Positions 53,503-62,084 of a stretch of DNA of 64,000 nucleotides are shown in pieces. Every line of letters begins with the position of its first letter. The first letter of the stretch is position 1. The position numbers and the translations under genes are program-made. The stretch is taken from assembly GCA_905221145.1 (NCBI GenBank), contig CAJNCA010000001.1:434001-498000 (forward strand), given 5' to 3'. The stretch is from a bacterium. Lineage in GTDB: Bacteria > Bacillota > Bacilli > Lactobacillales > Streptococcaceae. The notes beneath the pieces were generated by a model that saw only the letters and a list, made by a program, of their open reading frames with translations, did not search any database and was not told the DNA's origin.

Positions 53503-56500
53503 ATGAAGGACAAGCAGAAAGATTTTCGAACGGAAAAGTACATTCGTTACGGTATTCGTAAGTATAGTTTCGGTGCAGCATCAGTAGCGATTGCGGCTGG
53601 TTTGATGTTCTTAGGTAATGGAGCGGTTTCAGCGACGGAGGTACAAGGTACCGAAACTGCAGTAGCAGCAACTTCAGCTGAAAAAGATAATCAGAATACT
53701 GAAGAAATAAAACCAGAAACTGAAAAAGTTACAGAAGCAAAACCTGAAGTAAAAGCAGTAGAAACTAAGAAAGTAAACAAGGCTATCCTTGAAGCAAGTA
53801 TAGCTACCTTAGAGTCTAAACTTTCAACTGCTAAATTTGCAGATGCTACAGTAATAAGTTCAGCTAAGGAAGTATTGGCAACAGCTAAAGCAGCTCTTGC
53901 AAAGGCTGAAACTAACCAAGCAGATGTAGATGCACAAGCAGAAACTGTATCAGCATTGAGCACAGTTGTTACTGAGTCAAATACTGCTGGTTTCGATAAC
54001 AAACAAGCAGCTGAAAAAGAAGCTACGAAAGCTGAAGCTGAAAAGAAAGCTACTCCAGCTGAGAAAGCTCTTTCAGTAGCAACAACAACTCTTACACAAG
54101 TATCATCAGAAGCTGAAGTAACAAACAAATTAGCTGAGACTGAACTTGCTAAGGCTGATGTCAAAGAAGAAAACAAGGCAGCAGTTACAGCGGCAGTCGC
54201 TAAGAACCAAGCAGTACTTGCTGAAACTAAGGCTCTTTTGGTTGATAAGAGTGTCACAAAAGAGCAAGTAGATGCACAATTGGAACGCCTTAACGAATCA
54301 ATCCTTGCAGTCTACAACGAGTTGAAAAATGCAGGGATTAACCGTGATGGTAAGTTCGCAGTAGCTCTTTCAGCTAATGAAGGATATACAGCAGCCTCTA
54401 CAGAGTTAAGAAAAGAAAATGGCGAGTTTGATGGAGCGACTGGTAAATCTTATAAAGTATTAGATGGTAACAATAACTATAAAATTTATGTTCATGGATA
54501 TCAATCAGACAATACAGATGTGCCTGCGGCTAATAGTGGACAAGCAGGGATAAGTGGTCGTACTGATATTCCTTTATCAAAAACAGAAGCTCAGAAACTT
54601 GGTCGTGAAGCTGCTCTATGGAAAGGGAAACTTCGTGCTACAGGAAAAGCTAATGGGAAATCAACATGGGGTGCAGGAGGTGCTTATGAGTATCTAGCTA
54701 CAGAAATCTATGGTTATACTTATGAGCAAGGAAACCACTATGTATATATCACTGATGCTAAAAAACGTTTCACATTATCACCAGAAGCAGAAGCTGCGGG
54801 ATATAAAATTAAAGATATCCAACTAAGTAACTTAGTTCCTGGTACAGGATATAATGAAAAAACAGATACAGTAGAAGGATACGTAGCATCTACTCTTCAA
54901 AACGGTGTTTATGATATGCGTTATATCGTTACAGTTGAAAAAGATGGTCAATCTCAACAAGTTACTTTCCGTGACTTAACAGCTGGATGGATTGGATGGC
55001 AAGACTCAACAGCTCCATTAATTAAAGGTAAATCTACAATGGTCACAATTGGAGATAAAGTGAACCATAATATTAAATATGTTGACAACGATGGAATGAG
55101 TCGTGATGAAAGAGCTGGTTATGTATACAGAAGTAATGGAGAAAAAGTTGTTGCCGGTTCAAAAACGGCTCCTGGAGGCACGAATGGAGCAACCTTTACT
55201 GCAGTTGATGGATCTAAAGTAAATACCCAGAACGGACCACAAACTGTCACAGCCCACACAGCCTTAAATGGTAATTTTACGGGAAGTAAAACTTCGATAA
55301 ATGATGTTGTACCAGGATTAAATTATGATCCAAAAACTGGAGATATTACAGGAACAGCGTCAAAAGCTGGAATTTATACAGCAAATGTTTACGCCAAAGA
55401 CTATAATAATACAACCAATGCGAAAAATCAGGATTGGAATATGTATGGTCAAGAAGCTCATGAAAATATTACGATTGCAGTAGCACCAAAAGTTACAGTA
55501 TCTAACGTAGAAGCGTATGCAACAAAAGTTCCAGTAACAGTATCTAATGGTGCTAATAAAGCAGAAATTACAATGCCTGATGGAACTGTGACAAAACTTG
55601 TTGTTAAAGATGGTAAATGGACTGTTGCTGCAGGAACTACAAATACTGCTGTAAAAGAAGGAGATCAATTAGGAGATGCATCAACTACAACATCTTCGAA
55701 ATTCAATCTTCCAGTAACATCAGATTCTACACAATACGTTGGAGTAGATAGCATTGCAGCGAAAGCAACTACTGATAAAGTTCGTGCGGACTTACAACGT
55801 GAAGTTGTGAAAGTGAAAGATGCAAATAATAAAGAATATACAGCTACATTTAATAGCGCAACTGGTAAATATGCTCTTGCAAATGAAGATGCCTATGTCC
55901 TAAAAGACAATGGAGATGGAACTACAACATTAACAGAACGTCGTGTTTATACAGATGCAAAAGCAGATGGTAGTGTGGATTACATTGTATACGAATTTAC
56001 TCGTACATGGAATGCAACTTCAAATGCAGCTACTTTAACAGAAAAAGTTGCAGAAATTCGTAAAAATGGTGAAGTAACAGCAGTAGGAGATGTAACTCGT
56101 ACAGTTACTGCATTGCCAAAAGAGCAAACAGCTGATGCAAAAGGAGTTACGGTTACTGTAACTTATGATTCAGCAACAAATAAATGGACTGCTTCTGATG
56201 GATCTACAGTTACTGCTGAAAAATCCAATGCGGGATGGAAGATTTCTACAGATTCAGGATTCAAAGGATATGTAGCATATCGTGAAGCATCAAGTACAGA
56301 TGTAGCATCTATCCAAAACGACAAACCAGCGGGGACATCAACAAGTTACGCAGATACACAAGGAAACTCTGTAGACTTATTGAAATCACCAAAAGCAAAT
56401 GTAGCATTTGAAGATAAAATTGACGATGAATCAGATGATGCTCAATCTGAGACAATTAAAACTAAATTAACGGTAACTTCACCAAGTGGAGCTAAAAAAG

Positions 56501-59500
56501 AATTTAACTTAGCAGATGCAGAAGAAAAAGCATTTATTCAAGCACAACGTGCTGCAGCAGAAAAAACAAAAGCAGCAGCAGAAGCTGTAGCAAATGCTCA
56601 AGGTACAGCAAATGAATTAGCTAAACTTCAAGAATTAGTAGACCGTCAAGATAGAATTGTAGAGGATGCACAAAAAGCAGTAGATGATTTACATCTACGT
56701 ACAATTTCACCAACAGCAGAAGACTTAGCTGAGAAAAAATTAAAAGCAGCAAAAGAACAACAAGCATCACTAAAAGCTGAGTTAGATAAAGCAAAAGCAG
56801 CATTACCTGGTGTAGAAGCAAAAGTAAAATCAGCTCGTGATGAAGCTCTTGCAGCTGAAAAAGCTGTAGAAACAGCTCGTGAAGCATTGAAAACAGCAGC
56901 TGAGAACAACTTAGCAAACTCACAAATTGCAGCATATACTCTAGGTGAGTATGGAAGTTACAAAGTAACAGTAAGAGCTGTTGACTCAAACGGTGTTGTA
57001 ACAACTCCAACAGTAGGAAAAACAGATTCAGGAGAAGTTACTGAAGATGCAGTTGCAGAAACAACTTACTACATCGTAGTTTCTAAACCTGAAAAATCTT
57101 CTGGTGCAGAAGGACAAGAACAAACTGATTCAATGGAAAAAGGATTCAAGACTGGATTACCAAGTGATGCAGAAGTATCTGATTACAAACTAGTTGATCC
57201 AGAATCAGGTAAAAAAGTAAGTTCTGTAACTACTGATGAAGGTACTTATGAAATTGATGAAAACACAGGTAAAGTAAACTTCACACCAGCTCCAGGATTT
57301 ATTGGTACGGCTAAACCTTTAACAGTTTCAGCTAATGTAGCGTTAACAGGAGATGATGGTCAACCAGTAGTAGTAGAATCTTCAACTACTTATACACCAA
57401 CTGTATATGGTGTTAAACCATCTAATGATGAAACTAAAGGAAAACAAGGACAAACTCAAGAATCTAAATCAGGAAAAGATCGTTTCTCTGAATTAAACAC
57501 AGGAACTAATACTCCAGATGGAACAAATGTAGACTGGACAACAGCGAAGTACTCATTAGAAGGTGCTGATGAAGAAGGTAAAGTTGTAGTACCAGGAGAA
57601 GGAACATATAAAATCGATAAAGATGGTAAAGTAACATTCACTCCAGAACCAAGCTTCAAAGGTAAAGCAAAAGGAGTAGATGTTAAAGTAGCTGTAACAG
57701 CGACAGACTCAGAAGGAAATAAAGTTGAAGTTACATCTAGTGGTGACTACACTCCAGAAGTGGAAGCGATAGAACCAACTGCAGAACCAAAAGAGACAAG
57801 TGGAAAACAAGGTAAACCACAAACTCAAGATGCAACTACAATGTTTAAAGAAGGTGACGAAACAGCCCCAATCGATAAATCTACAGTGAAACTTGTAGAT
57901 CCAACAGGTGCAGAAGTCACAACAATGCCAGCTCTTAAAGATGGAAAAGAAGTAGGTACTTATACTTTAGACCCAGAAACTGGAGTAATTACATTCCAAC
58001 CAAATAAAGACTTTACTGGAACACCAGACCCAGCGAAAGTAACAGCGGCAGACAAAAATGGTACAAAAGTAGAAACAACTTACACTCCAACTGTGACTCC
58101 AGTAGTACCAGAAGGACAAGATAAAACTACTACAAATCTACAAGGTAAACCTCAACAAAGTAGAGTAACCTTTACTCCGGGAGATAATGAATTCCCAATC
58201 GATAATAAAGTACCAGCAACATTTGAAGATGGTACAACTAAAAAAGTAGTATCAGGAGAAGGAACATATACAGTAGATCCTGACGGAACTGTTCATTTCC
58301 AACCTGAAGAACAGTTTACAGGTGTAGCTAAAGGTGTAACGGTCAAACGTGTGGATACAAACGGCACACCAGCTACTGCGAAATATACACCAATTGTTAA
58401 ACCAGTAGTACCGGAAGGATTCGACAATGTTACAACGGGAGTTCAAGGTCAACCTCAAAACGGTAAACCTTACTTCAAACCAGGAAATGAAGCAGTGCCA
58501 ATCGATTACGATAAACCAGCAACACTACTTGATCCAGAAACGAAGCAACCTGTTCCTTCAAATGAACTTCCAGCGAAAGATCCAGAAGGAAATGTAATCG
58601 GTAAGTATACTTTAGATCCGACTACAGGAGTAGTGAAATTCACACCAATAGATAAAAGTTATGTAGGGCCAGTACAACCAGTAACAGTTCAACGTGTTGA
58701 TAAAAACAATACACCGGCAACAGCTGATTATACTCCAGTAATCGTAGGGGTTAAACCAACGGCTAAGCCAGCTGAATCAACGGATGTACAAGGTGCAACT
58801 CAAAAACAACCGATCACATTCAAAGGTGGAACTGCAGATTTAGAAGATCCAGTTGGAAATCCAATTAAATCAGATCCAGTACCGATTAATCCAGGTTCAG
58901 TTACATTAGTAGGTGAAGATGGACAACCAACTGATGAAGTAGAAGTGAAAGATCCAAAAGATCCAACTAAAGTCATCGGTAAATATACTCTTGTAAAAGA
59001 AGAAGGTAAAAATCCAGTAGCTGTTTATACACCAACAGATAAAACATATGTAGGTTCAGTTCCACCAGTAACAATTGAAGCAAAAGATACTAACGGAACT
59101 CCAGTAAAAACTACGTATACACCGAACATCAAACCTGTTAAACCAACAGCAACACCAGCTAAAACAACAGATATTCAAGGTAAAGCACAAACAGGATTAC
59201 CAGAATTCAAAGGTGGAAAAGTAACGGTTAATGGTGAAAAGAAAGTTGTTCCAATTGATGAAACAAAAGCTCCAAAACTAATCGATCCAACAACAGGAGA
59301 ATCAACTGATAAAGTTGTAGTAGAAGGAGAAGGAACATACACAATCGAAGATGGAAAAGTTAAATTCCAACCAGAACCACAATTCACAGGAACAGCTACA
59401 GGTGTAGAAGTTCAACGTGAAGATACAAACGGTACAACTGTAAAAGCTAAATACACGCCAACTGTAACTCCAGTTAAACCAACAGGAGAAGACGTAACAT

Positions 59501-61668
59501 CAGAAGATGTACAAGGTGCAACTCAAACTGGAACACCAGTATTCAAAGGTGGAGACAAAGAAGTTCCGATTGATGAAACAGTACCTGCGAAATTAATCGA
59601 TCCAGAAACAGGGAAACCAACTGATAAAGTAGTAGTAGAAGGACAAGGAACATACACAATCGATCCTGATGGTGTAGTAACATTCACTCCAGAAAAAGAC
59701 TTCACAGGTCAAGCAACAGGTGTAACTGTTCAACGTCAAGATAAGAACGGAACAACTGTTCAAGCAAACTATACACCTAAAGTTAAAGGTGTAACTCCAA
59801 CAGCAACACCAGCTAAATCTAAAGATATTCAAGGTAAACCACAAACAGGATTACCAGAATTCAAAGGTGGAACAGTAACGGTTAATGGTGTACCAAAAAC
59901 TGTTGAGATTGATGAAGCAAAAGCACCTAAACTTCTTGATCCAGAAACAGGAGAACCAACTGATGAACCAGTAGTAATTCCTGGAGAGGGAACGTACACA
60001 ATCGAAGATGGTAAAGTGAAATTCCAACCAGAACCACAATTTACTGGAAAAGGAGAAGGTGTAGAAGTTCAACGTGTTGATAAGAATGGAACACCAGTAA
60101 CAGCTAAGTATACTCCAAAAGTAGTGCCAGTAACGCCAACTGGAGAAGATAAGACATCAGTAGGACCAAAAGGCCAACCACAAACAGGAACTCCAGAGTT
60201 TGAAGGTGGTTCAGTTAAAATCAATGGTAAAGAAGAAACTGTTGAAATTGATAAGGCTGTTCCAGCTAAACTAGTTGATCCTAAGACAGGTGATCCAGTT
60301 GATTCTGTAACAGTTGAAGGAGAAGGAACATACACAATCGATAAAGATGGTAAAGTAACATTCACACCAGAACCAGAATTCCTTGGAACAGCTACAGGAG
60401 TAACTGTACAACGTGTAGATAAGAACGGAACAGAAGTAACGGCTAAATACACTCCAACAGTAACGCCAGTAACAGCAACTGTAGACAAAACATCAGAAGG
60501 TGCTAAGAATACTCCACAATCTAACACTCCAGAATTTACAGGAGACGTTGATTTAGATGTACCACCAACATTTGATGATGGAACAACTACAAGAACTGTA
60601 GAAGGAGAAGGAACGTATACTATCGATAAAGATGGTAAAGTAACATTCACTCCGGAAGAAGATTACGTAGGAACTGGAGAAGGTGTAACTGTTGTAAGGA
60701 AAGATAAAGCAGGAAAAACAATTGCTGCTAAATACACTCCAACAGTTCGTCCAGGTACAGACTATGTAGATGAAAATGGTAAAGAAATTCCAGGATTCCC
60801 AAGTAAAGATGGAGAACAGCCTAAGGTAGATATTCCAGGATACAGATATAAAGAAACAATCACTGATGAGCATGGAAATACTCGTCATATCTATGAACAA
60901 GTGAAAACATTCTTCAAGGATAAAGATGGAAACGAAATTCCAAAAGTTCCAACTGAAAAAGGTAAAAAACCGAAGAAAGACTCAATTCCAGGCTACCGCT
61001 TCGTAGAAACTAAGGAACTTCCAAACGGGGACACAGAGCATGTCTACGAAAAAGTGAAAACATTCTTCAAGGATAAAGATGGAAATGAAATTCCAAATAC
61101 TCCAACAGAAGAAGGGGAACAACCTAAGAAAGATATCCCAGGCTACCGCTTTGTAGAAACTAAACCACTTCCAAATGGAGATGTCGAGCATGTTTATGAA
61201 AAAGTAACACCACCAGCTCCAACACCTTCACCTGTTCCTCAACCAAATCCAGGTAAGCAAAATACAACTACTTGGACTGATGAGGATGGAAATCCATTGA
61301 AACCAACTGAGCCAGGCTCTAAAGAACCAGGAACAATTTCAGGTTACGAATATGTGAAGACTGTGACAGATCCAAATGGAAGTATCAGACATATCTTCAG
61401 AAAAGTCCAAACTCCAACACCAGTTGAACCAAGTCAACCAGTACAACCGGTAGAGCCAGCAACTCCAGCAATGCCTGAACAGCCAGCTAAACCTCAAGTA
61501 CCGGCAACTCCAGCACAACCAGTACAACCAACAGCAGTGAAAGAAGCTGAAGGTAAGAGTGAATTGCCAAACACTGGTACAGAAGACAATGCTAGCCTTG
61601 CAACACTTGGACTCCTCGGAGTATTGAGTGGATTTGGTCTTGTAGCTCGCAAGAAGAAAGAAGATTAA
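53503..61668 (+). CDS. Giant YSIRK/LPXTG fibrillar surface protein, CshA-repeat type, paralogue (2721 aa)
   Basis: A paralogue of the preceding adhesin with the same plan: YSIRK signal (cleavage after GAVSA, about residue 46); helical region to 287; a head of the same unrecognised type (about 288-1008); a coiled-coil insert (about 1010-1141); about 11 CshA-type repeats (about 1198-2419); three KDKDGNEIP ... PGYRFVET units and one TTTWTDEDGNPLKP variant; a Pro-rich region; LPNTG (2688-2692), hydrophobic span and KKKED. The start at 53503 is chosen because GGAGG lies 13 bases upstream and the sequence then matches the other YSIRK starts; a longer frame from 53440 runs through the leader. Its first 290 residues are closer to the third gene than to the first, while its head is closer to the first, so it is a mosaic of its two neighbours. 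Probably displayed as surface fibrils by sortase; binding target unknown. Confidence 0.93.
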   Translation: MKDKQKDFRTEKYIRYGIRKYSFGAASVAIAAGLMFLGNGAVSATEVQGTETAVAATSAEKDNQNTEEIKPETEKVTEAKPEVKAVETKKVNKAILEASIATLESKLSTAKFADATVISSAKEVLATAKAALAKAETNQADVDAQAETVSALSTVVTESNTAGFDNKQAAEKEATKAEAEKKATPAEKALSVATTTLTQVSSEAEVTNKLAETELAKADVKEENKAAVTAAVAKNQAVLAETKALLVDKSVTKEQVDAQLERLNESILAVYNELKNAGINRDGKFAVALSANEGYTAASTELRKENGEFDGATGKSYKVLDGNNNYKIYVHGYQSDNTDVPAANSGQAGISGRTDIPLSKTEAQKLGREAALWKGKLRATGKANGKSTWGAGGAYEYLATEIYGYTYEQGNHYVYITDAKKRFTLSPEAEAAGYKIKDIQLSNLVPGTGYNEKTDTVEGYVASTLQNGVYDMRYIVTVEKDGQSQQVTFRDLTAGWIGWQDSTAPLIKGKSTMVTIGDKVNHNIKYVDNDGMSRDERAGYVYRSNGEKVVAGSKTAPGGTNGATFTAVDGSKVNTQNGPQTVTAHTALNGNFTGSKTSINDVVPGLNYDPKTGDITGTASKAGIYTANVYAKDYNNTTNAKNQDWNMYGQEAHENITIAVAPKVTVSNVEAYATKVPVTVSNGANKAEITMPDGTVTKLVVKDGKWTVAAGTTNTAVKEGDQLGDASTTTSSKFNLPVTSDSTQYVGVDSIAAKATTDKVRADLQREVVKVKDANNKEYTATFNSATGKYALANEDAYVLKDNGDGTTTLTERRVYTDAKADGSVDYIVYEFTRTWNATSNAATLTEKVAEIRKNGEVTAVGDVTRTVTALPKEQTADAKGVTVTVTYDSATNKWTASDGSTVTAEKSNAGWKISTDSGFKGYVAYREASSTDVASIQNDKPAGTSTSYADTQGNSVDLLKSPKANVAFEDKIDDESDDAQSETIKTKLTVTSPSGAKKEFNLADAEEKAFIQAQRAAAEKTKAAAEAVANAQGTANELAKLQELVDRQDRIVEDAQKAVDDLHLRTISPTAEDLAEKKLKAAKEQQASLKAELDKAKAALPGVEAKVKSARDEALAAEKAVETAREALKTAAENNLANSQIAAYTLGEYGSYKVTVRAVDSNGVVTTPTVGKTDSGEVTEDAVAETTYYIVVSKPEKSSGAEGQEQTDSMEKGFKTGLPSDAEVSDYKLVDPESGKKVSSVTTDEGTYEIDENTGKVNFTPAPGFIGTAKPLTVSANVALTGDDGQPVVVESSTTYTPTVYGVKPSNDETKGKQGQTQESKSGKDRFSELNTGTNTPDGTNVDWTTAKYSLEGADEEGKVVVPGEGTYKIDKDGKVTFTPEPSFKGKAKGVDVKVAVTATDSEGNKVEVTSSGDYTPEVEAIEPTAEPKETSGKQGKPQTQDATTMFKEGDETAPIDKSTVKLVDPTGAEVTTMPALKDGKEVGTYTLDPETGVITFQPNKDFTGTPDPAKVTAADKNGTKVETTYTPTVTPVVPEGQDKTTTNLQGKPQQSRVTFTPGDNEFPIDNKVPATFEDGTTKKVVSGEGTYTVDPDGTVHFQPEEQFTGVAKGVTVKRVDTNGTPATAKYTPIVKPVVPEGFDNVTTGVQGQPQNGKPYFKPGNEAVPIDYDKPATLLDPETKQPVPSNELPAKDPEGNVIGKYTLDPTTGVVKFTPIDKSYVGPVQPVTVQRVDKNNTPATADYTPVIVGVKPTAKPAESTDVQGATQKQPITFKGGTADLEDPVGNPIKSDPVPINPGSVTLVGEDGQPTDEVEVKDPKDPTKVIGKYTLVKEEGKNPVAVYTPTDKTYVGSVPPVTIEAKDTNGTPVKTTYTPNIKPVKPTATPAKTTDIQGKAQTGLPEFKGGKVTVNGEKKVVPIDETKAPKLIDPTTGESTDKVVVEGEGTYTIEDGKVKFQPEPQFTGTATGVEVQREDTNGTTVKAKYTPTVTPVKPTGEDVTSEDVQGATQTGTPVFKGGDKEVPIDETVPAKLIDPETGKPTDKVVVEGQGTYTIDPDGVVTFTPEKDFTGQATGVTVQRQDKNGTTVQANYTPKVKGVTPTATPAKSKDIQGKPQTGLPEFKGGTVTVNGVPKTVEIDEAKAPKLLDPETGEPTDEPVVIPGEGTYTIEDGKVKFQPEPQFTGKGEGVEVQRVDKNGTPVTAKYTPKVVPVTPTGEDKTSVGPKGQPQTGTPEFEGGSVKINGKEETVEIDKAVPAKLVDPKTGDPVDSVTVEGEGTYTIDKDGKVTFTPEPEFLGTATGVTVQRVDKNGTEVTAKYTPTVTPVTATVDKTSEGAKNTPQSNTPEFTGDVDLDVPPTFDDGTTTRTVEGEGTYTIDKDGKVTFTPEEDYVGTGEGVTVVRKDKAGKTIAAKYTPTVRPGTDYVDENGKEIPGFPSKDGEQPKVDIPGYRYKETITDEHGNTRHIYEQVKTFFKDKDGNEIPKVPTEKGKKPKKDSIPGYRFVETKELPNGDTEHVYEKVKTFFKDKDGNEIPNTPTEEGEQPKKDIPGYRFVETKPLPNGDVEHVYEKVTPPAPTPSPVPQPNPGKQNTTTWTDEDGNPLKPTEPGSKEPGTISGYEYVKTVTDPNGSIRHIFRKVQTPTPVEPSQPVQPVEPATPAMPEQPAKPQVPATPAQPVQPTAVKEAEGKSELPNTGTEDNASLATLGLLGVLSGFGLVARKKKED
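57094..60758 (+). repeat. Array of about 11 CshA-type fibril repeats in the second adhesin
   Basis: Units of about 90-130 codons with (D/G)(I/V/L)QG openings and TFTPE ... VTVQRVDKNGT cores. Units 7 and 9 share almost the same GLPEFKGG ... KVKFQPEPQFTG stretch, suggesting recent duplication. The first two units correspond to the diverged first units of the other adhesin. Confidence 0.85.
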
Positions 61669-61701
61669 TTAAAATCTTTTTGATAAGTTGATACAGTAGA
61701 A

Positions 61702-61732
61702 AACCAATGATATAAAAGTCATTGGTTTTTTT
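61702..61732 (+). terminator. Terminator of the second adhesin gene
   Basis: Perfect 9-bp stem AACCAATGA (61702-61710) with TCATTGGTT (61719-61727), then T-run. Confidence 0.9.
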
Positions 61733-61920
61733 GCAATTTCCAAATATTTTCTGGAACCAGGTGCGTTATCATTTGTTAAAAACTGGTAAATATTTACTGT
61801 TATTTTACTAGATAAAAGATAAAAATTTAAAGTAAAACATATATTTATTATTTTAAGCATAAAGAACAAGTTTGAAAGATAAAATTTATTTATTATAGTG
61901 AAAGTTTTAAGTTGAATTGC

Positions 61921-62084
61921 TTGCTTATAAGGGATGGATGTGATATCATTAAATTGTATCTGAAGTACGAATTTTCGACATACAAAACATTGTTATGTTA
62001 AATGTTTAAAAATGCCGAAGATTTTTTTATGTCTAAGATATTAAAAAACGCAATAAAATAAATTATAAGGAGGTTGTGAGTCTC
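61921..62084 (+). promoter_or_regulatory. Promoter and leader of the third adhesin gene
   Basis: TTGCTT (61921-61926), 17-bp spacer, TATCAT (61944-61949) with TGA upstream. The leader of about 130 bases ends with the same AAGGAGGTTG ribosome-site context as the first adhesin. Bases 61733-61920 hold nothing recognisable. Confidence 0.55.

Noticed and set aside
53352..53561. A 69-aa frame in the leader of the second adhesin
   Set aside because: It overlaps the adhesin start in another frame, lies directly at the promoter -10, and has no ribosome site.
60069..60650. Long minus-strand frames inside the adhesin genes
   Set aside because: They mirror the repetitive codon pattern of the plus-strand repeats and have no ribosome sites or conserved domains.
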